Notes: generated by a model not told the origin, from the sequence alone. DNA of 64,000 nt from Methylocystis hirsuta (GCF_003722355.1 NZ_QWDD01000001.1:3277001-3341000), one strand, 5' to 3'; counted from the stretch's first letter, positions 46,443-57,378 are shown. Numbers and translations: made by a program.

Positions 46443-46732
46443 AGCTCCGCTACACGCTACGCGCGGCCACTGAACTCGAAGAAGTTCTTTCTTTTATTGA
46501 TGAACGCTCGCCACAGGGGGCGCGCAGCGTCAAAAGCCGAATTCAGGCGGTGACAGCTCTCCTCTTGCGGTATCCGCAAGCCGGCCATCCGACCAGCAAA
46601 AGCGGCATTCGACGCATGATCGTCTATCCGTACCCCTATCTGATCTTCTATCGCGTCACAGAAACCGAGATCGTCATTCACGGCGTACGCCACAGCGCCC
46701 GCCGCCCATCGTCGTCGAAGCCCGGGAAATGA
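46439..46732 (+). CDS. ParE/RelE-superfamily toxin
   Basis: A 97-residue basic protein from GTG 46439 (read VKLRYTLRAATELEEVLSFI). ParE-type features are the helix ELEEVLSFIDERSPQGARSV, the segment RYPQAGHPTSKSGIRRMIVY and the C-terminal strand PYLIFYRVTETEIVIHGVRH. Such toxins target gyrase (ParE) or ribosome-bound mRNA (RelE); the fold alone does not decide. A TTG at 46421 is a less likely start. Confidence 0.83.
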   Translation: MKLRYTLRAATELEEVLSFIDERSPQGARSVKSRIQAVTALLLRYPQAGHPTSKSGIRRMIVYPYPYLIFYRVTETEIVIHGVRHSARRPSSSKPGK

Positions 46733-46843
46733 AGGCGTGAGCGCCATTTGTTTTCACCGGCGAGCTGCCTGCTGCACGCCGCCACGATAGAGGCGCTAAA
46801 TTCGCTAAGGCACAATGCAGCGTTTGGACGATTGTGAGACTTT

Positions 46844-48889
46844 CTACCCCGCCGGCTCCGCAAATCCCCTCTGCCGTAGCAGCGGCTCCACCGTCGGCAT
46901 CCGCCCGCGGAAAGCGACATAGGCTTCCGCCGCGTCCTGTCTTCCGCCCGCGGCGTAGATGTGATCGCGCAGGCGCTGCGCGACCTCGGGCGCGAAGGGG
47001 TCGCCCGTCTCCTTAAAAGCCTCGAAAGCGTCGGCGTCGAGCGTTTCGGCCCAGAGATAGCTGTAATAGCCCGCCGAATAACCGTCGCCGGAGAAGATAT
47101 GCGAGAAATGCGGCAGTCGGTGCCGCATGACGATTTCCGGCGGCATGGAAATCCCCGCGAGGCTGTCCGTCTCGAAACCGCCCGCCTCGAAATCCGGCGC
47201 CACGCTTTGCGCGTGAATGTCGAGATCGACATGGGCGGAGGCGCAGAACTCGACCGTCGCGAAGCCCTGATTGAAGTGACGCGAGGCAGTGATGCGCGCG
47301 ACGAGATCATCGGGAATGGGCGCGCCCGTCTCGGCGTGCAGCGCGAATTTCTTCAGCACCGCCGGCTCCAGCAGCCAGTGCTCGTACAGCTGCGAGGGCA
47401 GCTCGACGAAATCGCGCGCGACATTCGTGCCCGCGACCGAAGGATAGGTCACGTCCGACAGCATGCCATGCAGGGCATGGCCGAATTCGTGGAACAGCGT
47501 GCGGGCGTCGTCGAGGCTGAGCAGCGTCGGCGCGCCATCGGCGCCTTTGGTGAAATTCATCACATTGACGATGATCGGCCTGGTTTCGCCATCGAGCTTA
47601 TGCTGCGCGCGGAAGTCCGACATCCAGGCGCCGCCACGCTTCGACGGCCGCGCAAAATAGTCGGCGAGGAACAGCGCGACATGCTTGCCATTGGTGTCCA
47701 GCACATCGAAGGCGCGCACATCCGGATGGTAGAGCGGCAGGCCTTGCTGCTCGACGAAGCGGAGGCCGAAGAGTTTTTGCGCGACATCGAACGCCGCGGC
47801 GATCATGTTGTCGAGCTGAAAGTAGGGACGCAGCGCCGCCTGATCGAGATCGTAGCGCTTCGCGCGCACGCGCTCGGCGTAATAGCGCCAGTCCTGCGCA
47901 GCGACGGTGAAATTCGCGCCCTCTTCCTCGATCATGGCCTGGACCTGCGCGCGCTCCTCGGCGGCGCGCGTCAGCGCCGGCGCCCAGACGTGACCGATCA
48001 AGTCGCGCACGGCGGCTGGCGTCTTCGCCATGGCGTCGTCGAGTTTGAAAGCGGCGAAACTCTCGAAGCCGAGCAGCTTCGCGCGCTCGTCGCGCAATTG
48101 CAGGATTTCGCGGATGAGCGGGCGATTGTCGGTCGCGCCCGCATTCTCGCCGCGGCTCGCCCAGGCGCGAAACACCGTCTCGCGCAGATCGCGCCGCGTC
48201 GAGCTCTGCAGAAAGACTTCAGCGCTGGAGCGCGACAGCGTTACGCCATATTTGCCGGGTGATCCACGCTCCGCCGCAATGCGCGCAGCGGCGGCGCGAA
48301 AATCAGGCGAGAGGCCGTCGAGATCGCTTTCGTCGAGCAGCAGCAGCCATGACGATTCGTCGGCCAGCACATTTTGCGAAAACTGCGTCGAGAGGCCCGC
48401 CAGCCGCTCGAGGATCGCCTTGAGACGCGCCGCGTCGGCGTCCTTCAGCTTCGCGCCGGCGCGCACGAAGTTCTTGTAGGTCAGCTCCAGAACGCGAAGC
48501 CGCTCCGGCGTCAAATCGATCGCCCCGCGCGTTTCGTAAAGCGCCTCGATCCGGCGAAACAGCGCGGGATTCATGGAGACATCGCTGGAGTGACGCGAAA
48601 AGGCGCCGGCGATATCGCGCTCGATCTCCTGCAATTCGGGACTGGAATCGGCGGCGGCAAGATTCCAGAAGACCGCGCCGACATCGGTCAGAAGGCGCCC
48701 GCTGCGCTCGAGCGCGCCGATGACATCGTCGAAGGTCGGCGGCGATGGATCGTTGGCGATGACGTCGATCTCGGCCTTGTGCTCGGCGAAAGCCGTTTCG
48801 AACGCCTCGAGGAAATGCGCGGGGCGGATCGCATCGAAAGGCGGCAGGCGGAAAGGGCCGCTCCAGGCCCTAAGGAGAGGGTTATTCAT
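46844..48889 (-). CDS. M3-family oligopeptidase
   Basis: A 681-residue zinc metallopeptidase of family M3 (oligopeptidase A/PrlC class), which degrades short peptides in the cytoplasm, including cleaved signal peptides. The catalytic motif HEFGH is at residues 467-471 (ARTLFHEFGHALHGMLSDVT). The third zinc ligand region is in the downstream FVELPSQLYEHWLLEP. No signal peptide is present. It is followed on the minus strand by nothing until the toxin-antitoxin pair. Confidence 0.93.
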   Translation of the reverse strand: MNNPLLRAWSGPFRLPPFDAIRPAHFLEAFETAFAEHKAEIDVIANDPSPPTFDDVIGALERSGRLLTDVGAVFWNLAAADSSPELQEIERDIAGAFSRHSSDVSMNPALFRRIEALYETRGAIDLTPERLRVLELTYKNFVRAGAKLKDADAARLKAILERLAGLSTQFSQNVLADESSWLLLLDESDLDGLSPDFRAAAARIAAERGSPGKYGVTLSRSSAEVFLQSSTRRDLRETVFRAWASRGENAGATDNRPLIREILQLRDERAKLLGFESFAAFKLDDAMAKTPAAVRDLIGHVWAPALTRAAEERAQVQAMIEEEGANFTVAAQDWRYYAERVRAKRYDLDQAALRPYFQLDNMIAAAFDVAQKLFGLRFVEQQGLPLYHPDVRAFDVLDTNGKHVALFLADYFARPSKRGGAWMSDFRAQHKLDGETRPIIVNVMNFTKGADGAPTLLSLDDARTLFHEFGHALHGMLSDVTYPSVAGTNVARDFVELPSQLYEHWLLEPAVLKKFALHAETGAPIPDDLVARITASRHFNQGFATVEFCASAHVDLDIHAQSVAPDFEAGGFETDSLAGISMPPEIVMRHRLPHFSHIFSGDGYSAGYYSYLWAETLDADAFEAFKETGDPFAPEVAQRLRDHIYAAGGRQDAAEAYVAFRGRMPTVEPLLRQRGFAEPAG

Positions 48890-48939
48890 GACAGTCTCTT
48901 AGCAAGATGCCGACCAGCGGCGGCGCCGTGACCGGGCGC

Positions 48940-50223
48940 TCACACCCCCGCCGGCTTCCCCACCACCGTCACCAGCAGGTCGCCGTCGCCGAGCAGCCGC
49001 TTCGCGCCGCGCTGACAATCCTCCATCGTCACCGCGGCGATCTTGCCGTTGCGCTCGTCGAGGAAGCTCGGTTCGAACCCATCGAGCTGCAGATTGACGA
49101 GCTGGCTCGCGATCTTCGTCGAGGTGTCGAAGCGCAGCGCATAGGAGCCGGTGAGGAATTTCTTCGCCTTGTCCAATTCGTCCTCGGTCGGACCCCCGGC
49201 GACGAAATTTCTGAACTCTTCCTGGATGACGCCGATCGCCTCGCCGGCGCGCTCGTTCTTCGTCGCGGCGGCGCCGATCAGCATCGGGCAATGATCATAT
49301 TCATTGAGATGCGAATAGACCGAATAGGCCATGCCGCGCTTCTCGCGCACCTCGCGGAACAGCCGCGACGTGAAGGTGCCGCCGCCCAGAATGTGATTGG
49401 CGACGACGACGGCGTAATAGTCGGGATCGTGCTTGGTGATCGACGGGCGCCCGAAGCGGATCGTCGATTGCGGCACGTCGAGATCGACGATCTCGCGCAT
49501 GCCGACATTGGCGACTGCGATCTCCGGGACGGGCGCGAGATCGTTTTGCAGCGCCAGCCCGCCGAACGTCGCGTCAAGGAGTTCCGAGAGCCGCGTCGCG
49601 TCGATCGCGCCGACGACGCCGATCTTGAGATCGCGTCTCGCGAAGAGCCGCTCGCGCAGGGCGATGAGGTCTTCACGCGAGAGCGTGTCGATCGACGCGA
49701 GATCGCCGCGCACCGAGCGCCCATAGGGATGGTTCGGGAAGGCCGCTTCGCGGAAGGCTTTCGACGCCATCGAGTCCGGGTCATTGGCGTCGCGCTTCAA
49801 TTCCGCGGCGAGCTGGCTGCGCACGCGCGCGACGTCGCCGGCCTCGAGCCGCGCGTCGTTGAGCGCGAGCTTCAAGAGGCCGAAGGCCTTGTCGACATTG
49901 CGCGAGAGCGTCTGCAGATGGCCCGAGATCGCGTCGCGATCGGCGCCGAAGCCGATATGGATCGCGAGATCGTCGATGGCGCGATGGAAGCCGCGCGCGT
50001 CATAGGGGCCGGCGCCTTCGTCGAGCGTCGACGCGAGCAGCGTCGCCAGTCCGGGCTTCTCGCAAGGATCCTGCGACGCGCCGCCGCGGATCGCGAATTC
50101 GAGCGCGACGAGCGGCACGGCGTGGCTCTCCACGAGCCAGGCCTCAAGGCCGGCCGGCGTCGTGATCCGCTGCACATGTTCGGCGCGGGAGGCGATGGTG
50201 ACGATGGGCGCGTGAGCGGTCAT
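48940..50223 (-). CDS. M16-family protein without the HxxEH motif
   Basis: A 427-residue M16-fold protein. Where active members have HxxEH it reads GLATLLASTLDEG, so it should lack peptidase activity. The C-terminal half keeps the family features (REVREKRGMAYSVYSHLNEY). Active and inactive M16 proteins often form heterodimers, and the active partner is the gene immediately upstream. It starts 87 bp after that gene. Confidence 0.88.
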   Translation of the reverse strand: MTAHAPIVTIASRAEHVQRITTPAGLEAWLVESHAVPLVALEFAIRGGASQDPCEKPGLATLLASTLDEGAGPYDARGFHRAIDDLAIHIGFGADRDAISGHLQTLSRNVDKAFGLLKLALNDARLEAGDVARVRSQLAAELKRDANDPDSMASKAFREAAFPNHPYGRSVRGDLASIDTLSREDLIALRERLFARRDLKIGVVGAIDATRLSELLDATFGGLALQNDLAPVPEIAVANVGMREIVDLDVPQSTIRFGRPSITKHDPDYYAVVVANHILGGGTFTSRLFREVREKRGMAYSVYSHLNEYDHCPMLIGAAATKNERAGEAIGVIQEEFRNFVAGGPTEDELDKAKKFLTGSYALRFDTSTKIASQLVNLQLDGFEPSFLDERNGKIAAVTMEDCQRGAKRLLGDGDLLVTVVGKPAGV

Positions 50224-50264
50224 TGCAGTTCCTAATGGAGGTCGGCGGTAGGTCTTGGACAGTC

Positions 50265-50300
50265 GCGTCAGGCGTCGGCTTTACGCCGACCACCTGACGC
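50265..50300 (-). other. Hairpin between the two M16 genes
   Basis: GCGTCAGG and CCTGACGC form the outer stem and GTCGGC / GCCGAC the inner stem around TTTAC, with a small bulge between. No T-run follows, so it is not a standard terminator. It may stabilise the upstream message or set relative expression of the pair. Confidence 0.55.
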
Positions 50301-50310
50301 GATCGCCGTC

Positions 50311-51636
50311 TCAGGCCGGAAGCAGAAAGCCCGTAACGGCCCTGCGCTTGTCGAGCCATTTGCGCGCGGCGTCTTGCACGTCGTCGGCCGTCACCTTCTC
50401 CATGCGCTCGGGCCAGGCGACGACGTCGTCGATGGTGAGGCCAGTGGCCAAAGCCTCGCCATACCAGCGGGCAAGCGAGACCTGGCTATCCTGCGCGTAG
50501 ACGGCGTCGGCGATCAGCCGGGTCTTGGCGCGCTGCAGATGCTCCGCGTCGATCGGCTCTTCTCCGAAGCGTCGCAGCACGCGATCGATCGCGACGTCGA
50601 GATCCTGGAGCGAAACGCCCGGCGCGGGCGTCGCATAGACCCAAAGCCGCGTGTCGTCGACTGCGGAGCCCATGTAATACGCGCCGGCGCCGACCGCGAC
50701 CTGCTCCTCGACGACCAGCGCGTCATAGAGCGCGCTCGTCGGCCCGCCGCCGAGCATATAGGCGAGCGTCTCCAGCGCTTCGGCTTCGCCGGGTTGCGCG
50801 GTGCTGTAGGACGGCACGAGATAGACCTGCTCATGCGCCGGCTGCTCGACCTTCTCATCGCGCAACGTCACCAGACGGTGGGCGCGGTGCGGAGGCTCCT
50901 GCGCGCGGGCGCGGCGCGGCGGCGCGGCCTGCGCGGGGATCTTGCCGTAGGTGTCCTTGGCGAGACGCTCGACCTCGTCAGCGTCGACGTCGCCGGCGAC
51001 GATGAGGACAGCGTTTTCCGGCGTGTAGAAGCGCTGGTAATAGGCGAGCGCATGTGCGCGACCGAGCCCCTCGATCTCGTGATTCCAGCCGATGATCGGG
51101 ATGCCGTAGGGATGATGGGCGAAGAGCGCGGCCTGTACGGCCTCGTCGAGCTGGGCGGAAGGGTCGCTGTCGGTGCGCATGCGACGCTCTTCAAGCACCA
51201 CGTCGCGCTCCGGATCGACGACCTCGTCGGTCAGGACCAGATTGCGCATGCGATCGGCCTCGAACGCCATCAGCGTGGGGAGATGCTCCTTGCCGATGCG
51301 CTGGAAATAGGCCGTGTAATCATAGCTGGTGAAGGCGTTCTCCTGACCGCCGAGTTCTGCGACGAGGTTCGAGAACTCGCCCTGCGGATGACTGGCCGTG
51401 CCCTTGAACATCAGATGTTCGAGGAAATGCGCGATGCCGGACTGGCCGAGCGGATCGTCGGCGGCGCCGTTCTTGTACCAAACCATGTGGGTGACGACGG
51501 GCGTTCGCGCGTCCGGAATGACGACGACTTCCATGCCGTTGTCGAGCGTGAAGCTCGTAATGCTCGCGCGCGCAGGCCCCGGCGCGGCTGCCCCCGGCGC
51601 AAGCGAAACGGCTGACGCCTTCGTCTCAAATGACAT
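50311..51636 (-). CDS. M16-family zinc peptidase (catalytic partner)
   Basis: A 441-residue insulinase-type peptidase. The inverted zinc motif HFLEH is at residues 70-74 (SGIAHFLEHLMFKGT), and the distal Glu lies in VLEERRMRTDSDP. The REVREKRG-type C-terminal signature is replaced by VEEQVAVGAGAYYMGSAVDD. Paired with the inactive protein downstream, it resembles mitochondrial-processing-peptidase-like pairs that are widespread in alphaproteobacteria; the bacterial substrate is unknown. Confidence 0.9.
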   Translation of the reverse strand: MSFETKASAVSLAPGAAAPGPARASITSFTLDNGMEVVVIPDARTPVVTHMVWYKNGAADDPLGQSGIAHFLEHLMFKGTASHPQGEFSNLVAELGGQENAFTSYDYTAYFQRIGKEHLPTLMAFEADRMRNLVLTDEVVDPERDVVLEERRMRTDSDPSAQLDEAVQAALFAHHPYGIPIIGWNHEIEGLGRAHALAYYQRFYTPENAVLIVAGDVDADEVERLAKDTYGKIPAQAAPPRRARAQEPPHRAHRLVTLRDEKVEQPAHEQVYLVPSYSTAQPGEAEALETLAYMLGGGPTSALYDALVVEEQVAVGAGAYYMGSAVDDTRLWVYATPAPGVSLQDLDVAIDRVLRRFGEEPIDAEHLQRAKTRLIADAVYAQDSQVSLARWYGEALATGLTIDDVVAWPERMEKVTADDVQDAARKWLDKRRAVTGFLLPA

Positions 51637-51699
51637 GAACGGCCTTTCCCGCGGCGGCGGCCGCGTCTCGGAGAGTGTCTCTCCTATATAGGCCGTAAT

Positions 51700-52419
51700 T
51701 TAATTCTTGTCGTTGTCCGAGCTTCCGCGCAGGAATTGCGGCATCACGGCGCTGAAGTTGGAGAGCATATCGCCGCCTCGCGTGTCCGGGGCCGCGGCGC
51801 TGTAGGCGCCGGTCGCATGGGCCCCTCCGCCTCGCATGTCCGGGGCGGCGGGATTGGCGCCCGAAGCGTTGGCGGCGGAATTGTCCGCGCCGCCGCGTCC
51901 CCAGCTCAACGGGTTCCACCATGAGCTCTTCTTGGCGGCTTCGGTCTCGCGGAGATTGTTGAGATCCTGCGTCGGCCGGCGGTAGCCCGGCGGCGGCTCC
52001 GTCAGCATGATGCGGCTCGGCTCCTCGATGGCAGGCGCGGGCGGCGGACCGCCTGATCCAAAGGAAAGCACCCGCGCAAACACCCCCGGGCGCGGCCCCT
52101 CGGGCGGCGGCGCGTTCGGCACCCGGGCGTAGCGGTTGACGTTACGGCGCCGCTCGGCGGAGAGTTCGGTTGGCCATTCGCCCGACCGTGCGCCCCGCTC
52201 GCGCGGCGCCGGGAGGTCGCCGGCGCTCGGCGGCAAGACGAGCTTGGGCCGTTCGCTATAATCGATTTTGCCGACGCCCTCGTCCGAAGACGCGCCGACC
52301 ATCTCCATCATCGCCGACCATGTCGATTTGTCATCGCCGGCCAGGGCTGGCGCGGCCTGGACCGCCGCGAGCCCGGCGAGAGCGTAAAGGGCGCAGCGCT
52401 GCGACTGAGCAAGCTTCAT
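51700..52419 (-). CDS. Exported Pro/Ala/Gly-rich protein of unknown function
   Basis: The ATG at 52417-52419 gives 239 residues with a signal peptide (MKLAQSQRCALYALAGLAAV, cleavage near APALAGDD). The mature part is low in predicted structure: PAPRERGARSGEWPTELSAE, RVLSFGSGGPPPAPAIEEPS, then SWWNPLSWGRGGADNSAANA and a Gly/Ala/Asn-rich end. I recognise no domain. It lies between lspA and the M16 pair on the same strand, an arrangement I recall from other alphaproteobacteria. Confidence 0.7.
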   Translation of the reverse strand: MKLAQSQRCALYALAGLAAVQAAPALAGDDKSTWSAMMEMVGASSDEGVGKIDYSERPKLVLPPSAGDLPAPRERGARSGEWPTELSAERRRNVNRYARVPNAPPPEGPRPGVFARVLSFGSGGPPPAPAIEEPSRIMLTEPPPGYRRPTQDLNNLRETEAAKKSSWWNPLSWGRGGADNSAANASGANPAAPDMRGGGAHATGAYSAAAPDTRGGDMLSNFSAVMPQFLRGSSDNDKN

Positions 52420-52519
52420 CTGTCGGACTCCGTTCCGGCTCCGGTTGTATGCGGCTACATGGACGCGACTTATTGGCGATTTAGTGGCGAAGACCGGCCT
52501 CAGCTCAACCAGAGCGCGT

Positions 52520-53050
52520 TCAAGTCTCGGCGCGCCGCTCCTGCGGCAGAAAAAACCCCTCAATGACCAGCAGCGCCACGCCCGCCGTAATGAAGACATC
52601 GGCGAGATTAAACACGTAGTTCGCGAGAGGTCCGACGGGCAGGCTGGTGTGCAGATAGAAGAAATCGGCGACCGCCCCCCGTGTGATGCGGTCGGCGGCG
52701 TTGCCGAGCGCGCCGCCGATGATCAATCCCAGCGCCACAGCCGTCGCGCGGCTCTGCGTGCGCACCATCCAGATCGCCAATCCAGCGATAATCGCGCCCT
52801 GCATCGTCAACAGCGCGAGGCGGGTCAAGGCTTCGTGGGCGGGAAACAGCGAATAGGAGACGCCGTAGTTCCAGGACAATACGATGTCGAGGAACGGCGC
52901 AAGGCTCATCGGCGGCCGGGCGGCGACGTCAAATATATGCAGCATCCAGAATTTATGCGCCTGGTCGAACGCCAGAGCGGCGAGCGCCGCGGCGAGGCCC
53001 AGCGCGCGAGGGGAAAGTCTGCCAGACAAGCGTGATCTCCATGACGCCAT
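52520..53050 (-). CDS. lspA: Lipoprotein signal peptidase
   Basis: LspA (signal peptidase II) cleaves lipidated prolipoproteins in the inner membrane. The 176-residue product has four TM segments. The two catalytic Asp regions are GGALGNAADRITRGAVADFF and YVFNLADVFITAGVALLVIE. The usual NRGAAF motif is replaced by NYGVSYSLF. It opens the minus-strand group leading to the M16 genes. Confidence 0.94.
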   Translation of the reverse strand: MASWRSRLSGRLSPRALGLAAALAALAFDQAHKFWMLHIFDVAARPPMSLAPFLDIVLSWNYGVSYSLFPAHEALTRLALLTMQGAIIAGLAIWMVRTQSRATAVALGLIIGGALGNAADRITRGAVADFFYLHTSLPVGPLANYVFNLADVFITAGVALLVIEGFFLPQERRAET

Positions 53051-53114
53051 CGCAGCATTAAGCCGGATCCATGCGAAAAAGAAGCCGCTCCCCGCTCATG
53101 CGTCGATCAGGCGA

Positions 53115-54914
53115 TCACTGGGCGACGATGATCGGTCCTTCCGGCTCGGGCCAGTCGATCCGGTAGTTAAAGCCGGTGCGGATAAGATGGGTCGCGCTGG
53201 CGCTTGATGCGGCGAAATTCGCGGGAAACCCATCCAGAACGGAGCCGCCGAAGGCGTTGATCTGATAGCTCTGCCGGCCCAGATCGACGTAGAGCCATTC
53301 GGCCTTGAGGCTCCAATTGCGGGCGACGGCGTATTCGAGCCCCGCGCCGGCCGTCCAGCCCGTCGCGAAGCCGGAATAGGCGCCGGCCGAGCAATAGAAG
53401 TCGAGCGCGCAAAACTTGTTGCCGTCGCCGAGCGCCCCAAGCGCCGAGACCTGGCCATAGGCGAAGCCGCCGGTGACGTAGAGCATGACGTCATCGCGTA
53501 GCAGCAGCCCCAACCGCCCGCGCACGGTCCCGAGCCATTCGAGCAGACGTTTGGTGCTGGCGGCGAAATTCCGCGCAGCGTCGCCAACGCCGAAATTGGC
53601 GGAAGCGCCGTAAGAACCGCCGATATTGGCGTAGGCGACGTCGGTCTCGAGACCCGCGACGAGGAGCGGATGCAAGCGCCAATTATAACCGATCTGCCCG
53701 CCGCCGACGAAGCCCGCGATGTCCGAACGCTGCGCGAAGGGCGCCCTGAAATCGGTCTGGAGGATCGCCGCTTCCGGCGAGCGCGCCGCGAGCGTCGTGT
53801 CTTTCGCAGCGCCGAACCCATAGCCGACATGGCCGCCGAGATAGACGCCGCGCCATTCATGCGGCTGCGCTTCCGCCCTGCCGAAGAGCGGCCCGAAATG
53901 TCCAGCGCCGGTCGGATCGTCAGGCCCGCCAAAGCGGTAGCCCGCCTGCAAGAAAAAGCCATAGCGCTGCGAAAATGAGTAGATCGGCCTGGTCACGTTG
54001 TTGAACACGCGCTCGCCATGGTCCTTGCCTGGCGCGCTGAACTGCCAATAGCGGCCGCCGACGCCCACGCTGAAACGCGGCGTCAGATCATAGGCGATGA
54101 GGCCTTCGAGCTGAAAACCGTCCCCCTTGCCCGACTGCTGCACGCCTCGGATTTCGGGGCGAAAATTGTGATAGTCGGTGTTCCACAACCAGCTATGAAT
54201 CCAGGCCGCTTCGAGCGATGCGCGAAGGCCCGGCGTCAGTTCGATCTCGCCGCCGACGCCGACGCGCAGCGAGTTCCAAGCCACGTCGAAATCGAGCCCG
54301 TCCAGACTCGTCGGGTAAGGAACCCTGTTCGGCGGATCGGTCGAGCAAAACTCCGTGCCGGCGAGAATCTGCGCGCAGCCGAATGAATTCATCCGCTCGT
54401 GGAAATTATTGTATCCAACAAAAGGACCGATCCTGACCGGCTGGCCGGTCGGCAATCTGGTCTCCACGACATTATAGCCCAGATCGACGGTGACATATTT
54501 GAGCGAGCCGCCGCTCTGAACATGGACAGTATTGCTGTAGGGGCCTTTCGTCGCTGCGACAGTATCCTCGTCATTGAGCTTGCCGCTCGCGAGAGTCCCG
54601 CCGCCGAGAAAACCCTTAAGGAAGACGCCGCTCTCATGGTCGACGCGAAAGAAGGTCTCGGCTGAATGCCCGGTCAAATCGCCGAAGGTGAGACGTGAAA
54701 TCAACAGTCCGGGGACGAGGGCGTCGTAGTAATCATATTTATGGTTGCCCGAACTGAACCAGTAGCGGGTCCCAAATTCCACTCGCCACGGCGAAGCCGC
54801 CAATAGTGGCGGCGGCGCTTTTAAAACGAGCGGCGCCGGATCGGCGGCCTTGGCGGCGCCGGCTGCCCCCAGAAGGGCCGTCATTGAAACAAATGCGGAA
54901 AGCGTCTTGCGCAT
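53115..54914 (-). CDS. Outer-membrane protein with two tandem beta-barrels
   Basis: The ATG at 54912-54914 (MRKTLSAFVSMTALLGAAGA) gives 599 residues with a signal peptide ending at KAADPAPLV. Residues about 40-340 form one barrel, with alternating strands such as WRVEFGTRYWFSSGNHKYDY and GHSAETFFRVDHESGVFLKG. From about residue 354 a second, different barrel begins (WRGVYLGGHVGYGFGAAKDT, FVGGGQIGYNWRLHPLLVAG). This is of the Omp25/Omp31 surface-antigen type and ends THLIRTGFNYRIDW. Family members normally carry only one such domain. The reading frame stays open far upstream of 54914, but that part runs against groES and is not coding. Confidence 0.85.
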   Translation of the reverse strand: MRKTLSAFVSMTALLGAAGAAKAADPAPLVLKAPPPLLAASPWRVEFGTRYWFSSGNHKYDYYDALVPGLLISRLTFGDLTGHSAETFFRVDHESGVFLKGFLGGGTLASGKLNDEDTVAATKGPYSNTVHVQSGGSLKYVTVDLGYNVVETRLPTGQPVRIGPFVGYNNFHERMNSFGCAQILAGTEFCSTDPPNRVPYPTSLDGLDFDVAWNSLRVGVGGEIELTPGLRASLEAAWIHSWLWNTDYHNFRPEIRGVQQSGKGDGFQLEGLIAYDLTPRFSVGVGGRYWQFSAPGKDHGERVFNNVTRPIYSFSQRYGFFLQAGYRFGGPDDPTGAGHFGPLFGRAEAQPHEWRGVYLGGHVGYGFGAAKDTTLAARSPEAAILQTDFRAPFAQRSDIAGFVGGGQIGYNWRLHPLLVAGLETDVAYANIGGSYGASANFGVGDAARNFAASTKRLLEWLGTVRGRLGLLLRDDVMLYVTGGFAYGQVSALGALGDGNKFCALDFYCSAGAYSGFATGWTAGAGLEYAVARNWSLKAEWLYVDLGRQSYQINAFGGSVLDGFPANFAASSASATHLIRTGFNYRIDWPEPEGPIIVAQ

Positions 54915-55190
54915 GCGGCGCCCCAGGCTTCGGCAGACGATGGACGGCGATTGAGCCGGGCCGCCAAGACGCACGACGCTGACGACGACGCTACACTTTA
55001 GATGGATGCTTATGGTTTCTATTTTGTTAAGTCCCGCCAACGCTATAGCGGTCCGCGAATTTTGATTGCCTGTGCAATCGGACGGTTCGAGGCGCGGCGC
55101 CCGACCCGTCATCTCATGGCTAAGATCAATCTTTAGGCTGCGCTGTAGCTGCGCCGCGGCAGAACCGAAAATTCTACGCCTGTCCCCAAC
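54915..55190. other. Non-coding stretch upstream of the two-barrel OMP gene and groES
   Basis: With the adjoining groESL control region this makes 409 bp without a gene. It should hold the promoter of the minus-strand OMP gene. No clear site is recognised. Confidence 0.5.
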
Positions 55191-55219
55191 TTGACAGCGA
55201 TTGGCCTCGCCCATATCTG
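55191..55219 (+). promoter_or_regulatory. groESL promoter
   Basis: TTGACA (55191-55196) and TATCTG (55214-55219), 17 bp apart, match a housekeeping sigma promoter well. They sit just before the CIRCE operator and 105 bp before groES. Confidence 0.75.
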
Positions 55220-55230
55220 TGTGGCGCCTG

Positions 55231-55257
55231 CTGGCACTCATCTGACGCGAGTGCCAG
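55231..55257. promoter_or_regulatory. CIRCE operator (HrcA-binding)
   Basis: CTGGCACTC-N9-GAGTGCCAG matches the CIRCE consensus TTAGCACTC-N9-GAGTGCTAA except for the outer two or three bases of each arm, and the changes are symmetric. Position just after the promoter and before groES fits repression by HrcA, whose gene is not in the window. Confidence 0.92.
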
Positions 55258-55323
55258 TAAGCCTTCGCATATCCCTTTTTGGCGGGGCCGAACCCCGTCA
55301 GGTCAGAAAAGGAAAGATTCACA

Positions 55324-55611
55324 ATGACGTTCCGTCCCCTCCACGACCGCGTCGTGGTCAAGCGACTCGAAGGCGAGGAAAAAACCAAAGGCGGCATCAT
55401 CATTCCGGACACCGCCAAAGAGAAGCCGCAAGAGGGCAAGGTGGTTTCCGTCGGCCCCGGCGCTCGCGACGAAAACGGCAAGCTGAACCCGCTCGACGTC
55501 AAGTCCGGCGACCGCGTGCTGTTCGGCAAATGGTCCGGCACCGAAGTCAAGATCGACGGCGATGACCTGCTCATCATGAAGGAAAGCGACATCCTCGGCA
55601 TCGTCGACTGA
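55324..55611 (+). CDS. groES: Co-chaperonin GroES
   Basis: GroES caps the GroEL ring. From ATG 55324, after GGAAAG, the product has 95 residues. [20 protein letters not shown] and the mobile-loop region [18 protein letters not shown] are typical. groEL starts 42 bp downstream. Repression by HrcA through the CIRCE site is expected. Confidence 0.98.
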   Translation: MTFRPLHDRVVVKRLEGEEKTKGGIIIPDTAKEKPQEGKVVSVGPGARDENGKLNPLDVKSGDRVLFGKWSGTEVKIDGDDLLIMKESDILGIVD

Positions 55612-55653
55612 CTCGACGCCGCCGTTCGCTTCCAACCCTCAGGAGAATTGTAA

Positions 55654-57291
<1,638 letters not shown>

Positions 57292-57316
57292 AGTTCGCGC
57301 GCTCTGAGACAAACAA

Positions 57317-57347
57317 AGCCCCGGACCAGCGTCCGGGGCTTTTTTTT
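57317..57347 (+). terminator. Intrinsic terminator of groESL
   Basis: AGCCCCGGA / TCCGGGGCT form a 9-bp stem around a 6-nt loop, followed by eight T. It lies 25 bp after the groEL stop. Confidence 0.93.
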
Positions 57348-57378
57348 GCGGCGCGTCGTGTGGACTGCGTCAGTCCTC

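Noticed and set aside
46961..51615. Long plus-strand frames antisense to the M3 and M16 peptidase genes
   Set aside because: The minus-strand products have full catalytic motifs; the opposite-strand frames are low-complexity shadows.
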